IMG/VR virus record: IMGVR_UViG_3300043775_000317 | Span: 1 to 25,302 of that record | DNA length: 25,302 bases | Direction: 5' to 3' (one strand) | From: a virus | In this document: one piece after another, positions 1 through 8,144 of the stretch | How positions within the stretch are numbered: position 1 is the stretch's first letter | Layout: every line of letters starts with the position of its first letter | Notes under the pieces: generated by a model | Database searches by the model: none | What the model was told of the DNA's origin: nothing | The model's input: the letters and a program-made list of their open reading frames with translations, nothing else | Made by a program: the position numbers and the translations under genes

Positions 1-87
1 AGGAGGTGGGGTTGGTGGCGGAGGAGTAGGAGGTGGCGGGGTAGGAGGCGGAGGAGTAGGAGGCGGAGGAGTAGGAGGGGGAGGAGT
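1..87 (-). repeat. 15-bp-period repeat coding (TPPPP)n
   Basis: Threonine codons recur exactly every 15 bases (25-27, 40-42, 55-57, 70-72, 85-87, and 10-12), each separated by four proline codons. An uninterrupted run of eleven proline codons follows at 88-120. The repeat continues past the window edge, so copy number is unknown. Such a tract is prone to slippage and length variation. Confidence 0.85.
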
Positions 88-429
88 AGGAGGTGGCGGC
101 GGCGGTGGAGGCGGAGGTGGTGCCGTAGGTGTTACGGCAGAACTCGCGCTAGATACATCCGAAGACACCCCGTATGGAGTATCAGCAATTACGGTAAAAG
201 TATAAGCAGTTCCGTTCGATAAAGAACTAACTGTAATTGGCGAAGTTGTGCTACTGCCAGTTATACTTCCAGGGCTTGAGGTAGCAACATAAGTTGCTGT
301 ACCAGTCTTGCCTTCATTGGAAGGTTCAGTAAAACTAACGGTTGCTGATGCATTTCCAGCACTTGCGCTTACGGAAGTTGGTGTGCCTGGCTTTTTACCA
401 CCAGAACTATTGTTTCCAATTATTGGCAT
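1..429 (-). CDS. Fn3-domain tail/adhesion protein, C-terminus cut by window edge
   Basis: Reading leftward from the ATG at 427-429, the frame is open for 143 codons and runs off the window. Residues about 20-110 read as a fibronectin type III domain: beta-strand-like Ser/Thr/Val-rich segments, a TATYVATSSP strand and the typical LSNGTAYTFTVIA strand, ending in VTPTAPP. The chain then becomes a polyproline stretch and a TPPPP repeat, a rigid linker that should lead to another domain beyond position 1. The start overlaps the upstream stop as TAATG, so translation is probably coupled. Fn3 domains in phage tail proteins commonly mediate weak binding to cell-surface carbohydrate; that role is inferred here. 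The Fn3 call is good, the exact function unknown. Confidence 0.75.
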   Translation of the reverse strand, partial: MPIIGNNSSGGKKPGTPTSVSASAGNASATVSFTEPSNEGKTGTATYVATSSPGSITGSSTTSPITVSSLSNGTAYTFTVIADTPYGVSSDVSSASSAVTPTAPPPPPPPPPPPTPPPPTPPPPTPPPPTPPPPTPPPPTPPP

Positions 430-1307
430 TAGGCGCTCAAATCGCCGACAAGTACCCAAGTGTCTGTAGCGCGTTTAATCAATGTAGCAGATGACCACTG
501 TGTTCGTAACTTTAATCCAGGAGTAGCGTTGATGGTCACGCCACCAGTAGCCACTACGGTTGTCTGACCAACACCAGTTTGGAGGATATTAATCTGTGAA
601 CCAACTGGATAAGCGACCGATGAGTTTAGTGGGACAGTAAGGTTGTTGGCAGAAGCGTTGCTCATTTCGACTAACTTACCCTTATCGGCTAATACCAATG
701 TATAGGAAGCGGTCTGTGCGCTAGTAGCCAAATCCGAAAGTTGAACATTTCCTGTACCGATTTCATCGGTGACTACTGATGCCCAGTTTGCAGATGTAGG
801 AGTTCCCAGGAATGTGGCTACGCCTGTGCCAAGACCAGATACACCAGTGGAGATAGGCAATCCAGTAGCATTGGTAAGCGTTCCAGATGCTGGGGTTCCC
901 AGAACTGGAGCAGTCATTGTTGGAGCAGTTAAAGTTTTGTTTGTAAGTGTCTGTGTTCCAGTAAGTGTTGCCGCATTATCTACGCCTGATGTATAATAGT
1001 CCAGGTCATTAGATGTAAGCACATGCTTGACCGATGCGCCGCCAGAGTGGGTAATTGCTGATGTTCCAGCACGACCGCGTACAATCGTTAGTGTGTCAGA
1101 AGATACGCCTGTGACGAATACAATTTCTTCGTTAATTGTATCAGCGTCTACTGCCAGTGTGAATTGGTCTACGTTGCCAGCACCCAGAGTTACCCCACCC
1201 AATAAAGCGGATGCTGTTCCAGTTGCTACTGTCATCGATGTTCCAGATGATGATAGAGCGGTACCGAGCGTTGTCTGTACGCTAATGCTTGAATATTTGC
1301 GTGTCAT
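429..1307 (-). CDS. Tail fibre/structural protein with beta-rich repeats
   Basis: 292 residues. The N-terminal part (about 45-100) has an [11 protein letters not shown] ... [12 protein letters not shown] ... H pattern that also occurs in the neighbouring 300-residue protein, suggesting a shared beta-rich virion module. The middle (about 110-170) is made of [15 protein letters not shown]-like and [16 protein letters not shown]-like segments, low-complexity repeats typical of phage tail-fibre proteins. The last third is a compact beta-rich domain ending in a Trp-containing strand. The ATG at 1307 follows an AAGGAA site; the stop overlaps the next start as TAATG. No catalytic motif is visible. 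Likely a tail appendage component in the fibre cassette; exact place in the virion unknown. Confidence 0.65.
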   Translation of the reverse strand: MTRKYSSISVQTTLGTALSSSGTSMTVATGTASALLGGVTLGAGNVDQFTLAVDADTINEEIVFVTGVSSDTLTIVRGRAGTSAITHSGGASVKHVLTSNDLDYYTSGVDNAATLTGTQTLTNKTLTAPTMTAPVLGTPASGTLTNATGLPISTGVSGLGTGVATFLGTPTSANWASVVTDEIGTGNVQLSDLATSAQTASYTLVLADKGKLVEMSNASANNLTVPLNSSVAYPVGSQINILQTGVGQTTVVATGGVTINATPGLKLRTQWSSATLIKRATDTWVLVGDLSA

Positions 1308-1316
1308 TTGGGTTCC

Positions 1317-2219
1317 TTAGCGTGTGTAGTGGATTCGAGTAGGGTACTTGCCATAAAGTCTTGAACTTTCATCTTGAAGTCTTTGGTTGTACAAAGCAAA
1401 GAGGTATTTAGATGCAGTACCGCCAGCGGTTGATGGGATTTTTGCGTCAGCGTTATCTGACTCAGCGGAGGTTAAGTTAATACGTCCAGCATCGAGGTAG
1501 GATAGCAATCTGTATGCAGCACCTAGAGTGATTACATCTCGGCAAGTTTCTGGTAGCCCAGTAATGTCTGCAAAATCTTCTGTGTTTGAATCTAGCGTGC
1601 TTGGCTGCGTAGTATACCATACCTGGACTGTGCGTCCAGAAACGATAGCGTCACTAATTGTTACTGTGGAGTTAGAGTTAAATGCTGTGGCATTTGCCAT
1701 ACCATCCATACGCCAACGTCTTACAGGTAGCCATTCTTTGCTTGGCCCAACAGTCTGCCATGTTATTGCCAGCACATCTTCGGCATCGTCAGGCAAAGCA
1801 TATGTTGTTACAGCCGCATTAAAGGAAAATGTTGTAGACCTGATTGCCCATAACTTTGGAAATACAGAGTTAATTGTATCATTGATTGCCTGCTTGATTG
1901 ATACTCTTGGGAAGGTTGGGGATAGTGTCACCTGTGAGTAACGTGCATGAGGGGCAGGTGAGGTATTAGAATATCCTCTACCGAACCCTGGAATTACGTT
2001 GAGCGTGCTAGATGTTTTATCAAATGAATCAATCCAGATGAGTTCTTCGTCAATCTCGATAACACCTTTAGCAAGGTTACTTGATGAACCAATGATGATG
2101 GATGTATCTGTTGTCGAAATACCAGAGGTATTGGCTAGATAGGTAATGCGGTCTTGACGCATAGTATACCCAGCAAGGTTCGCACGAACCTCGTCAACCA
2201 TATCCTTGAGTGTTGCCAT
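1317..2219 (-). CDS. Structural tail protein, possible connector/adaptor
   Basis: 300 residues with a GGAGGAATA ribosome site just before ATG 2219. Residues about 50-105 contain GVIEIDEELIWIDSFD, a GFGRGY turn and an SPTFPRVSIKQAINDTI segment, a pattern I associate with structural proteins of environmental podovirus-like phages. The C-terminal half has a predicted helical region (ETCRDVITLGAAYRLLSYLDAGR) and a long terminal helix with YNQRLQDESSRLYGKYP. This helix-rich end resembles head-to-tail adaptor-like proteins, but the match is by eye and weak. It lies within the tail-fibre block rather than next to the portal, which argues for a tail tube end or baseplate role as an alternative. The annotation as a virion protein is firmer than any specific role. 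Confidence 0.5.
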   Translation of the reverse strand: MATLKDMVDEVRANLAGYTMRQDRITYLANTSGISTTDTSIIIGSSSNLAKGVIEIDEELIWIDSFDKTSSTLNVIPGFGRGYSNTSPAPHARYSQVTLSPTFPRVSIKQAINDTINSVFPKLWAIRSTTFSFNAAVTTYALPDDAEDVLAITWQTVGPSKEWLPVRRWRMDGMANATAFNSNSTVTISDAIVSGRTVQVWYTTQPSTLDSNTEDFADITGLPETCRDVITLGAAYRLLSYLDAGRINLTSAESDNADAKIPSTAGGTASKYLFALYNQRLQDESSRLYGKYPTRIHYTR

Positions 2220-2258
2220 TATTCCTCCGTTGTTGTTTTAATTATTGAATACTAAATT

Positions 2259-3104
2259 TTAATAGTAAAGATAAACGATGCCATCGCCACCTGAGCCAGC
2301 AGTACCGCCACTACCCGCAGCACCACCACCGCCACCACCTAAACCACCGTTGCCGCCGTTGTTAGCGGAACCATTTGAACCAGCGCCTGCGAAACCAGCA
2401 CCGCCACCAGCGCCACCAAAAGTTATTCCTGTACCTGACGAGCCAGTACCACCAGCGTAAAAATCGCCAGTACCACCGTTACCTCCTGTGCCTAAACCTG
2501 TTGTTCCCACTGCTCCTCCGCCGCCACAAGTGAACCCACTACCGCCGTTAAGTCCAACGCGAGTTCCTGTTGTTACGCCATTACTTGTTCCGCCTCCCGC
2601 TGAAACACCAGGGGGACCTTCTGAGCCAAAACCGCCGCCAGCAGCATAGCCAATAGTAGCACTGCCTACTGCTGCTGCACCCGTGTAACTAATTGTAGAC
2701 GAGGTGCCAGCCGTGAATATGCTTATTGCTCCAGCGCCCGCACCACCACCACCACCGCCAGCACCTTGACCACCGCTACCACCGCCTGCAAAAACCATTC
2801 CATAAGAAGATGCGGTACCAGATTGTCCATTACTATTAGTACTGGCATTAACGCCGCCCGTTCCAACAATTACGGTATTTGAAGGGTAAGTCCAACCAGC
2901 GGAATAACCACCGCCACCTCCACCTGCAGCGCCAGCCGTTGTTACTGAACCACCCGAACCACCTCCGCCAATAACGATTGCGTAGACACGGTTAATGCCA
3001 GTTGGTATTACAACAGATGAACTTGATGCAGTAAAAGTTTGTTGGAGTTTAAGTCCATAAGGGGAATCAGTAAATGATGAATTACTATAAATAGATACGC
3101 TCAT
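2259..3104 (-). CDS. Glycine-rich tail adhesin, paralogue 1
   Basis: 281 residues, preceded by AGGAG whose first bases overlap the stop of the gene before it. An N-terminal beta-rich segment (SPYGLKLQQTFTASSSSVVIPTGINRVYAIVIGGGG) leads into a body dominated by GGGGG and GGxGG runs with Ala, Ser and Thr, and the protein ends in DGIVYLYY. Glycine-rich repeats of this kind form polyglycine-II bundles in known phage receptor-binding tips; the family parallel is established, its use here is inferred. The next upstream protein has the same head, body and tail pattern, so the two arose by duplication. Probably a fibre tip or adhesin that meets the host surface. Confidence 0.7.
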   Translation of the reverse strand: MSVSIYSNSSFTDSPYGLKLQQTFTASSSSVVIPTGINRVYAIVIGGGGSGGSVTTAGAAGGGGGGYSAGWTYPSNTVIVGTGGVNASTNSNGQSGTASSYGMVFAGGGSGGQGAGGGGGGAGAGAISIFTAGTSSTISYTGAAAVGSATIGYAAGGGFGSEGPPGVSAGGGTSNGVTTGTRVGLNGGSGFTCGGGGAVGTTGLGTGGNGGTGDFYAGGTGSSGTGITFGGAGGGAGFAGAGSNGSANNGGNGGLGGGGGGAAGSGGTAGSGGDGIVYLYY

Positions 3105-3113
3105 AATTGACTC

Positions 3114-4058
3114 CTAGTAAAAAAGATAAAGTATTCCATTGCCACCTATGCCACCACCGCCAGAGGCTCCACCACCACCACCGCCGCCGCCAAGTCCGCC
3201 TGCGCCGCCTGTTGTTCCAGAGGCATTTGTGCCATTTCCTGCCACTCCTGCTCCACCTCCGCCAGCACCATTCGAACTTGACCCAGTAGAGCCAGTGCCG
3301 CCCGTGTAAGTTATTGAATAGTCAATAATGTTTCTTCCCGAACCGCCTGTACCGCCTAGACGAGTTCCAGTGGCAAACGCACTACCACCACCACCGCCTG
3401 CAAAACCTGAACCACCATTGCCGCCAGTTAAGCAAGTTGTTGTACCACCACCCCCACCACCGCCTGAAATACCGTCGCCACCATTTGTCGCAATAGTTGC
3501 ACCAGCGGTAAATGTACCGCCGCCGCCGCCAGCGCCTGGTCTAGCAGGTGTACTAGAAGAGCCTACAGCGGCTGCTCCACCAGGCATTCCCCAATAATTA
3601 CCTGCGCCAGTACCGCCGTTTGTACTACTTCCACTAGCACCACCGCCGCCACCAGCGCCAAGACTCTCACCGCTACCAGCACCACCAGCACCACCGCTAC
3701 CACCGCCGTTAGCAATGATACTTCCGTAGCGAGTGTATCTAGTAAGAGAGGTACCGCTTCCTAATCCAACGTGACAGATTGGTGTTGCTAAAGTCCAACC
3801 CCAAGCAATGCCACCCGCACCACCACCACCGCCAGCAGAGCCTCCACCACCGCGTCCGCCAGGGCCAACTGCAATAGCATAAACAAAAGTTATCCCGTTA
3901 GGAATAGTTACTGATGTAGTTCCAGCATTGATTGTCTGTTGTAAGCGCAAGCCGTAAGGAAAATTAAGGTGAGTGTTTTCAAATGGGGTGTAGTTTGAAC
4001 CTTGCATACCATCTGATACTGGTGAGCCTGCTTGACCTCTGCGATTTGGATTAGCCAT
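3114..4058 (-). CDS. Glycine-rich tail adhesin, paralogue 2
   Basis: 314 residues. The frame is open further upstream to 4292, but I chose the ATG at 4058 because it overlaps the previous stop as TAATG, and the 78 residues upstream of it are Cys/His/Arg-rich shadow of the neighbouring gene. The head carries NFPYGLRLQQTINAGTTSVT and then FVYAIAVGPGG, matching the paralogue downstream (SPYGLKLQQTF, RVYAIVIGGGG). The body is polyglycine-rich with small variable islands and the end is NGILYLFY, again like its partner (DGIVYLYY). A role in host-surface recognition is inferred from the glycine-rich tail-protein family and the fibre-cassette context. Confidence 0.7.
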   Translation of the reverse strand: MANPNRRGQAGSPVSDGMQGSNYTPFENTHLNFPYGLRLQQTINAGTTSVTIPNGITFVYAIAVGPGGRGGGGSAGGGGGAGGIAWGWTLATPICHVGLGSGTSLTRYTRYGSIIANGGGSGGAGGAGSGESLGAGGGGGASGSSTNGGTGAGNYWGMPGGAAAVGSSSTPARPGAGGGGGTFTAGATIATNGGDGISGGGGGGGTTTCLTGGNGGSGFAGGGGGSAFATGTRLGGTGGSGRNIIDYSITYTGGTGSTGSSSNGAGGGGAGVAGNGTNASGTTGGAGGLGGGGGGGGASGGGGIGGNGILYLFY

Positions 4059-4420
4059 TAGGAAATCCTGTTGACGTAACCTGAAATTGTAATGACTGAT
4101 GCTGTCGCAGCAAAGGCTGCTACTGTGTTTGCTGCTGAACCTGTACCTGTCAACGGCAAGCCAGCAACAATAAGAACGTCGCCTGACTGCGGGGCAAGAG
4201 TGATTGGCTTTGCGTGTTGCACTGCGCCAGTGCCACCGAACTGCACTGTGAGCAATACTGGTGAAGTTGAAGTGTTGTTGGCGTATAACCAAACTTCATC
4301 AATGACAGATGAGGATGTACCAGTTGAGTGAACAGTTGTTCCAGTTGAGGCAGTAGCCACTACTGTGATTGGCTGACCCTGTGTAGAGCCTGAAAGGAGT
4401 TGCTTAGTGTACGTTGCCAT
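4058..4420 (-). CDS. Small beta-rich virion protein of unknown function
   Basis: 120 residues, rich in Thr, Ser, Ala and Val and without charged clusters. The order is MATYTKQLLSGSTQGQPITV, then alternating strands through VIDEVWLYANNTSTSPVLLTVQFGG, a PITLAPQSGDVLIVAGLPL segment, and a SVITISGYVNRIS end. It reads as a single jelly-roll-like or Ig-like domain; similar small proteins occur next to phage fibre genes, but I do not recognise a named family. It starts 8 bases after the collagen-like gene and overlaps the next gene by TAATG, so it is co-translated with the fibre proteins. A decoration, knob or fibre-attachment role is possible. Confidence 0.55.
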   Translation of the reverse strand: MATYTKQLLSGSTQGQPITVVATASTGTTVHSTGTSSSVIDEVWLYANNTSTSPVLLTVQFGGTGAVQHAKPITLAPQSGDVLIVAGLPLTGTGSAANTVAAFAATASVITISGYVNRIS

Positions 4421-4427
4421 TGTTATC

Positions 4428-5627
4428 CTATCCGAATACTTGCATTGAAATTACGGCTTGGTCATCTTCGTAAATTGCATTTAGTCCGTTGGTACCATTA
4501 GTACCGTTGGTTCCATTGGTTCCATTAGCACCTGCGGGTCCTGTTGGACCTTGAGGCCCCGTCGGTCCTGTCGGTCCTGTAGCGCCCGTGGCACCTGCAG
4601 CACCTGCTGCGCCTGTAGCGCCTGTAGCGCCAGTTGGTCCTGTCGGACCAGCAATACCTACGGCTCCAGAAAGATTGACTGTCCATGAAGTATAAGTTCC
4701 AGAACCTTCATAGTCTGTAATGTTTGCTACCATTACACCAGTGCTTGAGTTGTATGAATCAACCTCTGCGTGTATGTGATTATTTAAGTCGTATGATACA
4801 AGAACGGTCTGGTTAGTGGAGTACGATAGACCCGTTCCTATCGTAAAAGTTATAGACCCGCTTGATGCAATTGTAATCGAAGATGATGATGTTGTCTTGT
4901 ACACATCGCCATCTAAACCGTCAGCACCATTGGCTCCTGCTGCACCCGTAGCGCCTGTGGCGCCTGTAGCACCTGTTGGCCCTGCTGGACCTGTAGGACC
5001 TGTTGGACCAGTTGGTCCTGTTGGACCTGTTGCTCCCGTAGTTCCCGTTGCTCCAGTTGCCCCCGTGGGTCCTGTTTCGCCTTGAATGCCTTGTGGTCCT
5101 TGTGGACCAGTTGCTCCAGTCGGACCAGTGAGTCCAGTAGGTCCTTGCGCACCAGTTGCTCCTGTAGCACCAGTAGCGCCTGTAGCGCCTGTAGCGCCTG
5201 TTGGTCCTCTAGGAACAATAAAGTCTAGGATAGCCGCAGTAGAAGTTCCGACATTCGTAACAGCACCATCAAATCCTGGATAACCAGATGAGACAGTACC
5301 GATTGCTACTGTAGCAGCAGTTCCTGCAGCGCCAGTGGCTCCAGTAGGAAGAACCAAGTTTAAAGTTTGTGTTGGTGCAGTACCAGTAATCGTCGCTGCT
5401 GCGGTTGCGCCGTTGGCAACAGTTCCAATTGTTAGAGTGTTTGCAGGTCCTACTGCCCCAGTATCACCCTTGATACCTTGTGGACCCTGGTCGTTTGATA
5501 GAACAACAGTTGTCTCTGGTGTCTCAAGTGTCTGGACAATTACATCAATCGCTTCTGTATCGGGACTAATGTTTACGGATATGTTATCTGTTGAGGGCTG
5601 CTCAACAACTACAATAGTCTCACTCAT
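4428..5627 (-). CDS. Collagen-like tail fibre protein
   Basis: 399 residues. Residues 1-60 are a charged N-terminal head; about 65-97 and 106-142 are two copies of an IGTV..G...A.I.GT...L...LP.G module. Residues about 141-240 form an unbroken Gly-X-Y collagen-like run rich in GPT and GAT triplets. A globular beta domain follows at about 241-323. A second Gly-X-Y run (about 324-382) ends in GTNGTNG repeats and a short [14 protein letters not shown] tail. Phage collagen-like proteins form trimeric helical stalks, here probably a fibre shaft between two globular parts. The preceding 113-residue Ig-like gene is a plausible anchor, and the glycosyltransferase two genes earlier could act on the many Thr residues (inference). 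Confidence 0.85.
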   Translation of the reverse strand: MSETIVVVEQPSTDNISVNISPDTEAIDVIVQTLETPETTVVLSNDQGPQGIKGDTGAVGPANTLTIGTVANGATAAATITGTAPTQTLNLVLPTGATGAAGTAATVAIGTVSSGYPGFDGAVTNVGTSTAAILDFIVPRGPTGATGATGATGATGATGAQGPTGLTGPTGATGPQGPQGIQGETGPTGATGATGTTGATGPTGPTGPTGPTGPAGPTGATGATGATGAAGANGADGLDGDVYKTTSSSSITIASSGSITFTIGTGLSYSTNQTVLVSYDLNNHIHAEVDSYNSSTGVMVANITDYEGSGTYTSWTVNLSGAVGIAGPTGPTGATGATGAAGAAGATGATGPTGPTGPQGPTGPAGANGTNGTNGTNGTNGLNAIYEDDQAVISMQVFG

Positions 5628-5628
5628 G

Positions 5629-5970
5629 TTATGCAGTTACCGATGGGGTTACAACGAATCTTCCCTCGAGAAGGCGTGTAACCACTGAGCCCGAATTGAG
5701 AACTAAATCATAAACATACTTGCCCGCAGTTAGAGCAGCGGTGGTTGTAGCGTTAAGTGTAACCGCAACAGTTCCTGCTGCTCCACCTAGGACAATCCGA
5801 CTATTGCCGTTAGTGGCAAGAACGGTAGTTTCGGTTGAGCCAATGAATGGACGCACGGTCATGGTAGCGCTATAGCCAGTCAGATTCCATAGCGTATCGC
5901 CATTTTTAATTGTAAAGTTAAACGTGAAGGTTGCACCTTCTTCGCAGACTAGGTTATGTTTTGCACTCAT
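5629..5970 (-). CDS. Ig-like/BppU-N-like fibre anchor protein
   Basis: 113 residues. The pattern [24 protein letters not shown], then a SATMTVRP strand, an acidic/variable turn, and [16 protein letters not shown] followed by [13 protein letters not shown] is the layout of the small Ig-like domain seen in baseplate upper proteins and fibre-anchoring phage proteins. The ATG overlaps the upstream stop as ATGA, and the stop lies one base after the start of the collagen-like gene, so the two products are made together. Likely attaches or caps the collagen-like fibre. The fold call rests on pattern recognition only. Confidence 0.6.
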   Translation of the reverse strand: MSAKHNLVCEEGATFTFNFTIKNGDTLWNLTGYSATMTVRPFIGSTETTVLATNGNSRIVLGGAAGTVAVTLNATTTAALTAGKYVYDLVLNSGSVVTRLLEGRFVVTPSVTA

Positions 5971-6233
5971 GCGTCTATGCTCCTTAGCGCTGCAGGGGCT
6001 GCAAGCCCAGTTGTTCCAGCAAGTTCGTTACAGATACCATTGATACTCTTGAACTTATCTCTTGTACGTCCAGCCTCTGCCTTGATATTAAGAGCACCTA
6101 CAGTTGCAAGGCCAGTGGTTCCAGCCCAGACATTAGCAGCGCCTTGTTCATCAAGGAATTTTGTAACATCAGTAATTCCAGCCAACCTATTAAGTTCTGC
6201 TGTTAGACTGCTACCTGCTCTGCCTAGTGCCAT
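5967..6233 (-). CDS. Small hypothetical protein
   Basis: 88 residues, with an AAAGG ribosome site before ATG 6233 and an ATGA overlap with the next gene. It is Ala/Gly/Leu-rich, reads MALGRAGSSLTAELNRLAGITDV, then a FLDEQGAANVWAGTTGLATVGALNIKAEAG middle, and ends [19 protein letters not shown]. The two TTGLA motifs (one in each half) suggest an internal duplication. No membrane segment or catalytic motif is visible. I do not recognise it. Its place between the glycosyltransferase and the fibre anchor makes a small virion protein likely. Confidence 0.55.
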   Translation of the reverse strand: MALGRAGSSLTAELNRLAGITDVTKFLDEQGAANVWAGTTGLATVGALNIKAEAGRTRDKFKSINGICNELAGTTGLAAPAALRSIDA

Positions 6234-6236
6234 TGT

Positions 6237-6965
6237 TTAGCCTTTCGTGTTGCGCTTTGGTAATATCAAATTAGATTTCTTTTCTACTCCACCGAAGAAG
6301 GCTTTGTAGTAGTGCTCATCAAATGAGAACCTCTTCATGTGTGGGACTACCGCACCTGTGTGACAGTAGACTGGGACATCTGCCTTGCCGACTAACGCGA
6401 AGAAGTAGATATCCTCACCCATAAATGTCTTGCCAGTACCAATCTCGTTGAAGATGGCAATCTCGTTGCCAACCGCTTCAATAATCTTGTCGATTACATT
6501 TCGGTGCATAAGGACAAATCCCATACCCGCTGCCTCGACTTTAATAAGTTTATTCTCTGGCATTGGGTGAACCCTCTTAATACCAACCACACCATCTTCG
6601 GCTTCTGAGAAGTTAAAGATAGTTGGCATTGGAATCATCAATGGTTCTTCTGGTGTGTCCGTTGTGAAGTATACTCCAGTGAGGATAGGGCGCTCTATGG
6701 CGTCCTTGTTATCCCAGAGTAACTTAAACTTTTCTGGTGTAATAACAACATCTGAGTCAACCCAGAGCAACCACTCCGATGTGTTATTCTCGTACCAGTA
6801 ACGAATTATCTTTTCACGCTGTCTTGCAATTTGGTTGCCTTGGCTTCGTAGTGTTGTGGTAAACTCAAGTCCAGACTTAAGCATAACGTCAGTGACGCCC
6901 TGCATGAACTTGCCATCAACCATTCCATTATCGCACCAAGCGATTGATACTGTTTCTTGTGCCAT
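6237..6965 (-). CDS. GT-A-type glycosyltransferase (family 2-like)
   Basis: 242 residues from ATG 6965. A GTG at 6974 is in frame, but AAGGTGG is better spaced to the ATG. The N-terminus (VSIAWCDNGMVDGKFMQGV) is the first strand and nucleotide-binding loop. LLWVDSDVV gives a DxD motif at residues 70-72 for metal and sugar nucleotide. EAAGMGFVLMHR at 144-155 matches the acceptor-side loop, GEDIYFF at 183-189 supplies the acidic catalytic candidate (E184 or D185), and H202 and H209 near the C-terminus resemble metal ligands. It should transfer a sugar in the cytoplasm. It sits within the virion operon beside a Thr-rich collagen-like fibre, so glycosylation of virion protein is a fair inference; modifying host wall or DNA is less likely. 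Confidence 0.8.
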   Translation of the reverse strand: MAQETVSIAWCDNGMVDGKFMQGVTDVMLKSGLEFTTTLRSQGNQIARQREKIIRYWYENNTSEWLLWVDSDVVITPEKFKLLWDNKDAIERPILTGVYFTTDTPEEPLMIPMPTIFNFSEAEDGVVGIKRVHPMPENKLIKVEAAGMGFVLMHRNVIDKIIEAVGNEIAIFNEIGTGKTFMGEDIYFFALVGKADVPVYCHTGAVVPHMKRFSFDEHYYKAFFGGVEKKSNLILPKRNTKG

Positions 6966-6995
6966 TGTCCCCACCTTTTTCGATTACTTAATTTT

Positions 6996-7358
6996 TTATC
7001 TTGTGTAACGGTTGTACTTTGGTGCTTCTGTTATCTTCTTAGCAGTAGCCTTAGGCTTGTTAGGGGCTGTCTTCTTTAATACTGGAGCCTTTGCTGGGGT
7101 TGCTGCCTTTGTTGCAGCCGCTAGACGGTTAGCACCGTACATACGCTTTACACCCTCGAGGAACTCTGCTTCACCCTTGGTACCCTTAGCCTTCATTGAA
7201 CCAGCACGCTTGAGAGCCCTGGTCATTCCCTGCGCCTTAATAAAATCAATCATATCCTGCTTTACTGCAACCTTCTTAGCGGTAGGAGCATTCCCAGAAC
7301 CGTATGTAAAGTTTGACTTCTTTGCTGGCTTTCCGCCATTCATTGCTATCTTTGCCAT
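6996..7358 (-). CDS. Small basic Lys/Ala-rich protein
   Basis: 120 residues from ATG 7358, which overlaps the preceding stop as TAATG; a further ATG at 7364 is too close to the AAGGTG site. The N-terminus is MAKIAMNGGKPAKKSNFTYGSG. The centre is helical (QDMIDFIKAQGMTRALKRAG, EFLEGVKRMYGANRLAAATK) and the C-terminus is a Lys/Pro/Ala tail ending YNRYTR. Net charge is strongly positive. Such proteins may bind DNA or the acidic inner surface of the virion, but no DNA-binding motif is definite. Part of a run of small basic genes after the capsid gene. Confidence 0.6.
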   Translation of the reverse strand: MAKIAMNGGKPAKKSNFTYGSGNAPTAKKVAVKQDMIDFIKAQGMTRALKRAGSMKAKGTKGEAEFLEGVKRMYGANRLAAATKAATPAKAPVLKKTAPNKPKATAKKITEAPKYNRYTR

Positions 7359-7636
7359 TACCATTTCACCTTATCTGCCCAATATGCGGCACTTAGTTTT
7401 CCTTTAGATATATTACTAGCATGACGCGCCTTAAAGGATTTGCGACGCGCTGCATATGATGCAGACTCTCCTGGTTTTCTAGGTGAGCCAGAAACGCCTT
7501 GTTGTCCAAAGCGTATGGTCTTAATCTGGCTACCTACCTTAGCCACAACAACGTGTGACTTAGTAGGGTGGCTAGGTGTCTTCTTTGGCTTGTTAAAGCC
7601 AGACACACCAGCCCGAGTTAATCTCGAGTCTTTCAC
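7358..7636 (-). CDS. Conserved small basic phage protein
   Basis: 92 residues starting at GTG 7636, which overlaps the stop of the 51-residue gene as GTGA. The core KSHVVVAKVGSQIKTIRFGQQGVSGSP, followed by RRKSFKARHASNISKGKLSAAYW, is a pattern I have seen in many environmental and other phage genomes. It is a family without a settled function. It looks like a short beta-strand module followed by an Arg/Lys-rich helix, which would suit nucleic-acid or virion binding. The stop overlaps the following gene as TAATG. Confident as a real gene; function unknown. Confidence 0.75.
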   Translation of the reverse strand: MKDSRLTRAGVSGFNKPKKTPSHPTKSHVVVAKVGSQIKTIRFGQQGVSGSPRKPGESASYAARRKSFKARHASNISKGKLSAAYWADKVKW

Positions 7637-7788
7637 TTTTTCTTTTTCCTTGCTGCTGCATTGTCTACTAGATTAGGATAAGGCCTACCTGCTGCCTTAG
7701 CCCTTGCCTTTGCTCTAGCCTTCTGTGCTGGAGTCAATGGCTTAGATTTCTTCTTGGGATTCTTAGTGTCCCAGAAAGCCTTTTTCAT
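7633..7788 (-). CDS. Tiny Lys/Ala-rich conserved phage protein
   Basis: 51 residues, too short for most ORF callers. It starts at ATG 7788 (TAATG overlap with the upstream stop) and reads MKKAFWDTKNPKKKSKPLTP, followed by AQKARAKARAKAAGRPYPNL and VDNAAARKKKK. The LTPAQKARAKARAKAAGRPYPNLVDN core is familiar from small proteins of actinobacterial and environmental phages. The strongly basic helix suggests DNA or virion binding. The stop overlaps the next gene as GTGA. Overlap geometry on both sides and the conserved core make it convincing despite its size. Confidence 0.75.
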   Translation of the reverse strand: MKKAFWDTKNPKKKSKPLTPAQKARAKARAKAAGRPYPNLVDNAAARKKKK

Positions 7789-8144
7789 TATGCGTTGTAT
7801 CCTCTAAGTCTAACATCTGCATCACTTGGTAGTTTACCTTTTCCCTTGATTGGTGGCTTCAAGCCACGGGCAAGGTAATCGTTAAGCGTTGGATTCTTAG
7901 GTAGTGGACCAAGTGTTGCCTTAGGCTTTGGTGAAGGCGTAGCCTTCTTAGTAGGCTTAGGCTTTGGAGTTGGTGATACCTTTGTTTTTGGGGATGTAAA
8001 TCCAACTTGCTTGGCAATTGCATCTGCCATTTCTTTTTCATTTTTAAATGGCGCTGGAAGCAGCGTCTTAGATTTTGCCTTTGCTTTCGCCATAGCCCTG
8101 GCGAGTTCTCTTTCGTTTGCGTACCCTGAATTCATTCCAGCCAT
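7788..8144 (-). CDS. Lys/Pro-rich hypothetical protein
   Basis: 118 residues. The ATG at 8144 overlaps the stop of the 39-residue gene as TAATG; a second ATG at 8135 is possible. Two helical Ala/Lys segments (NERELARAMAKAKAKSKTLL and NEKEMADAIAKQVGF) look like repeats of a short DNA- or protein-binding helix. The middle is disordered, with PTPKPKPTKK and PSPKPKATL. The end NPTLNDYLARGLKPPIKGKG is again conserved-looking. Strongly basic. No named family recognised. It is part of the coupled small-gene run, so probably a minor virion or assembly protein. Confidence 0.6.
   Translation of the reverse strand: MAGMNSGYANERELARAMAKAKAKSKTLLPAPFKNEKEMADAIAKQVGFTSPKTKVSPTPKPKPTKKATPSPKPKATLGPLPKNPTLNDYLARGLKPPIKGKGKLPSDADVRLRGYNA

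Noticed and set aside
4059-4292. N-terminal extension of the second glycine-rich protein
   Set aside because: It overlaps the coding 120-residue gene in another frame and has unlikely Cys/His/Arg composition; TAATG coupling favours ATG 4058.
4816-5283. Plus-strand ORFs rich in Val-Gly-Pro and Ala-Pro-Val
   Set aside because: These are antisense readings of the collagen-like Gly-X-Y repeats.
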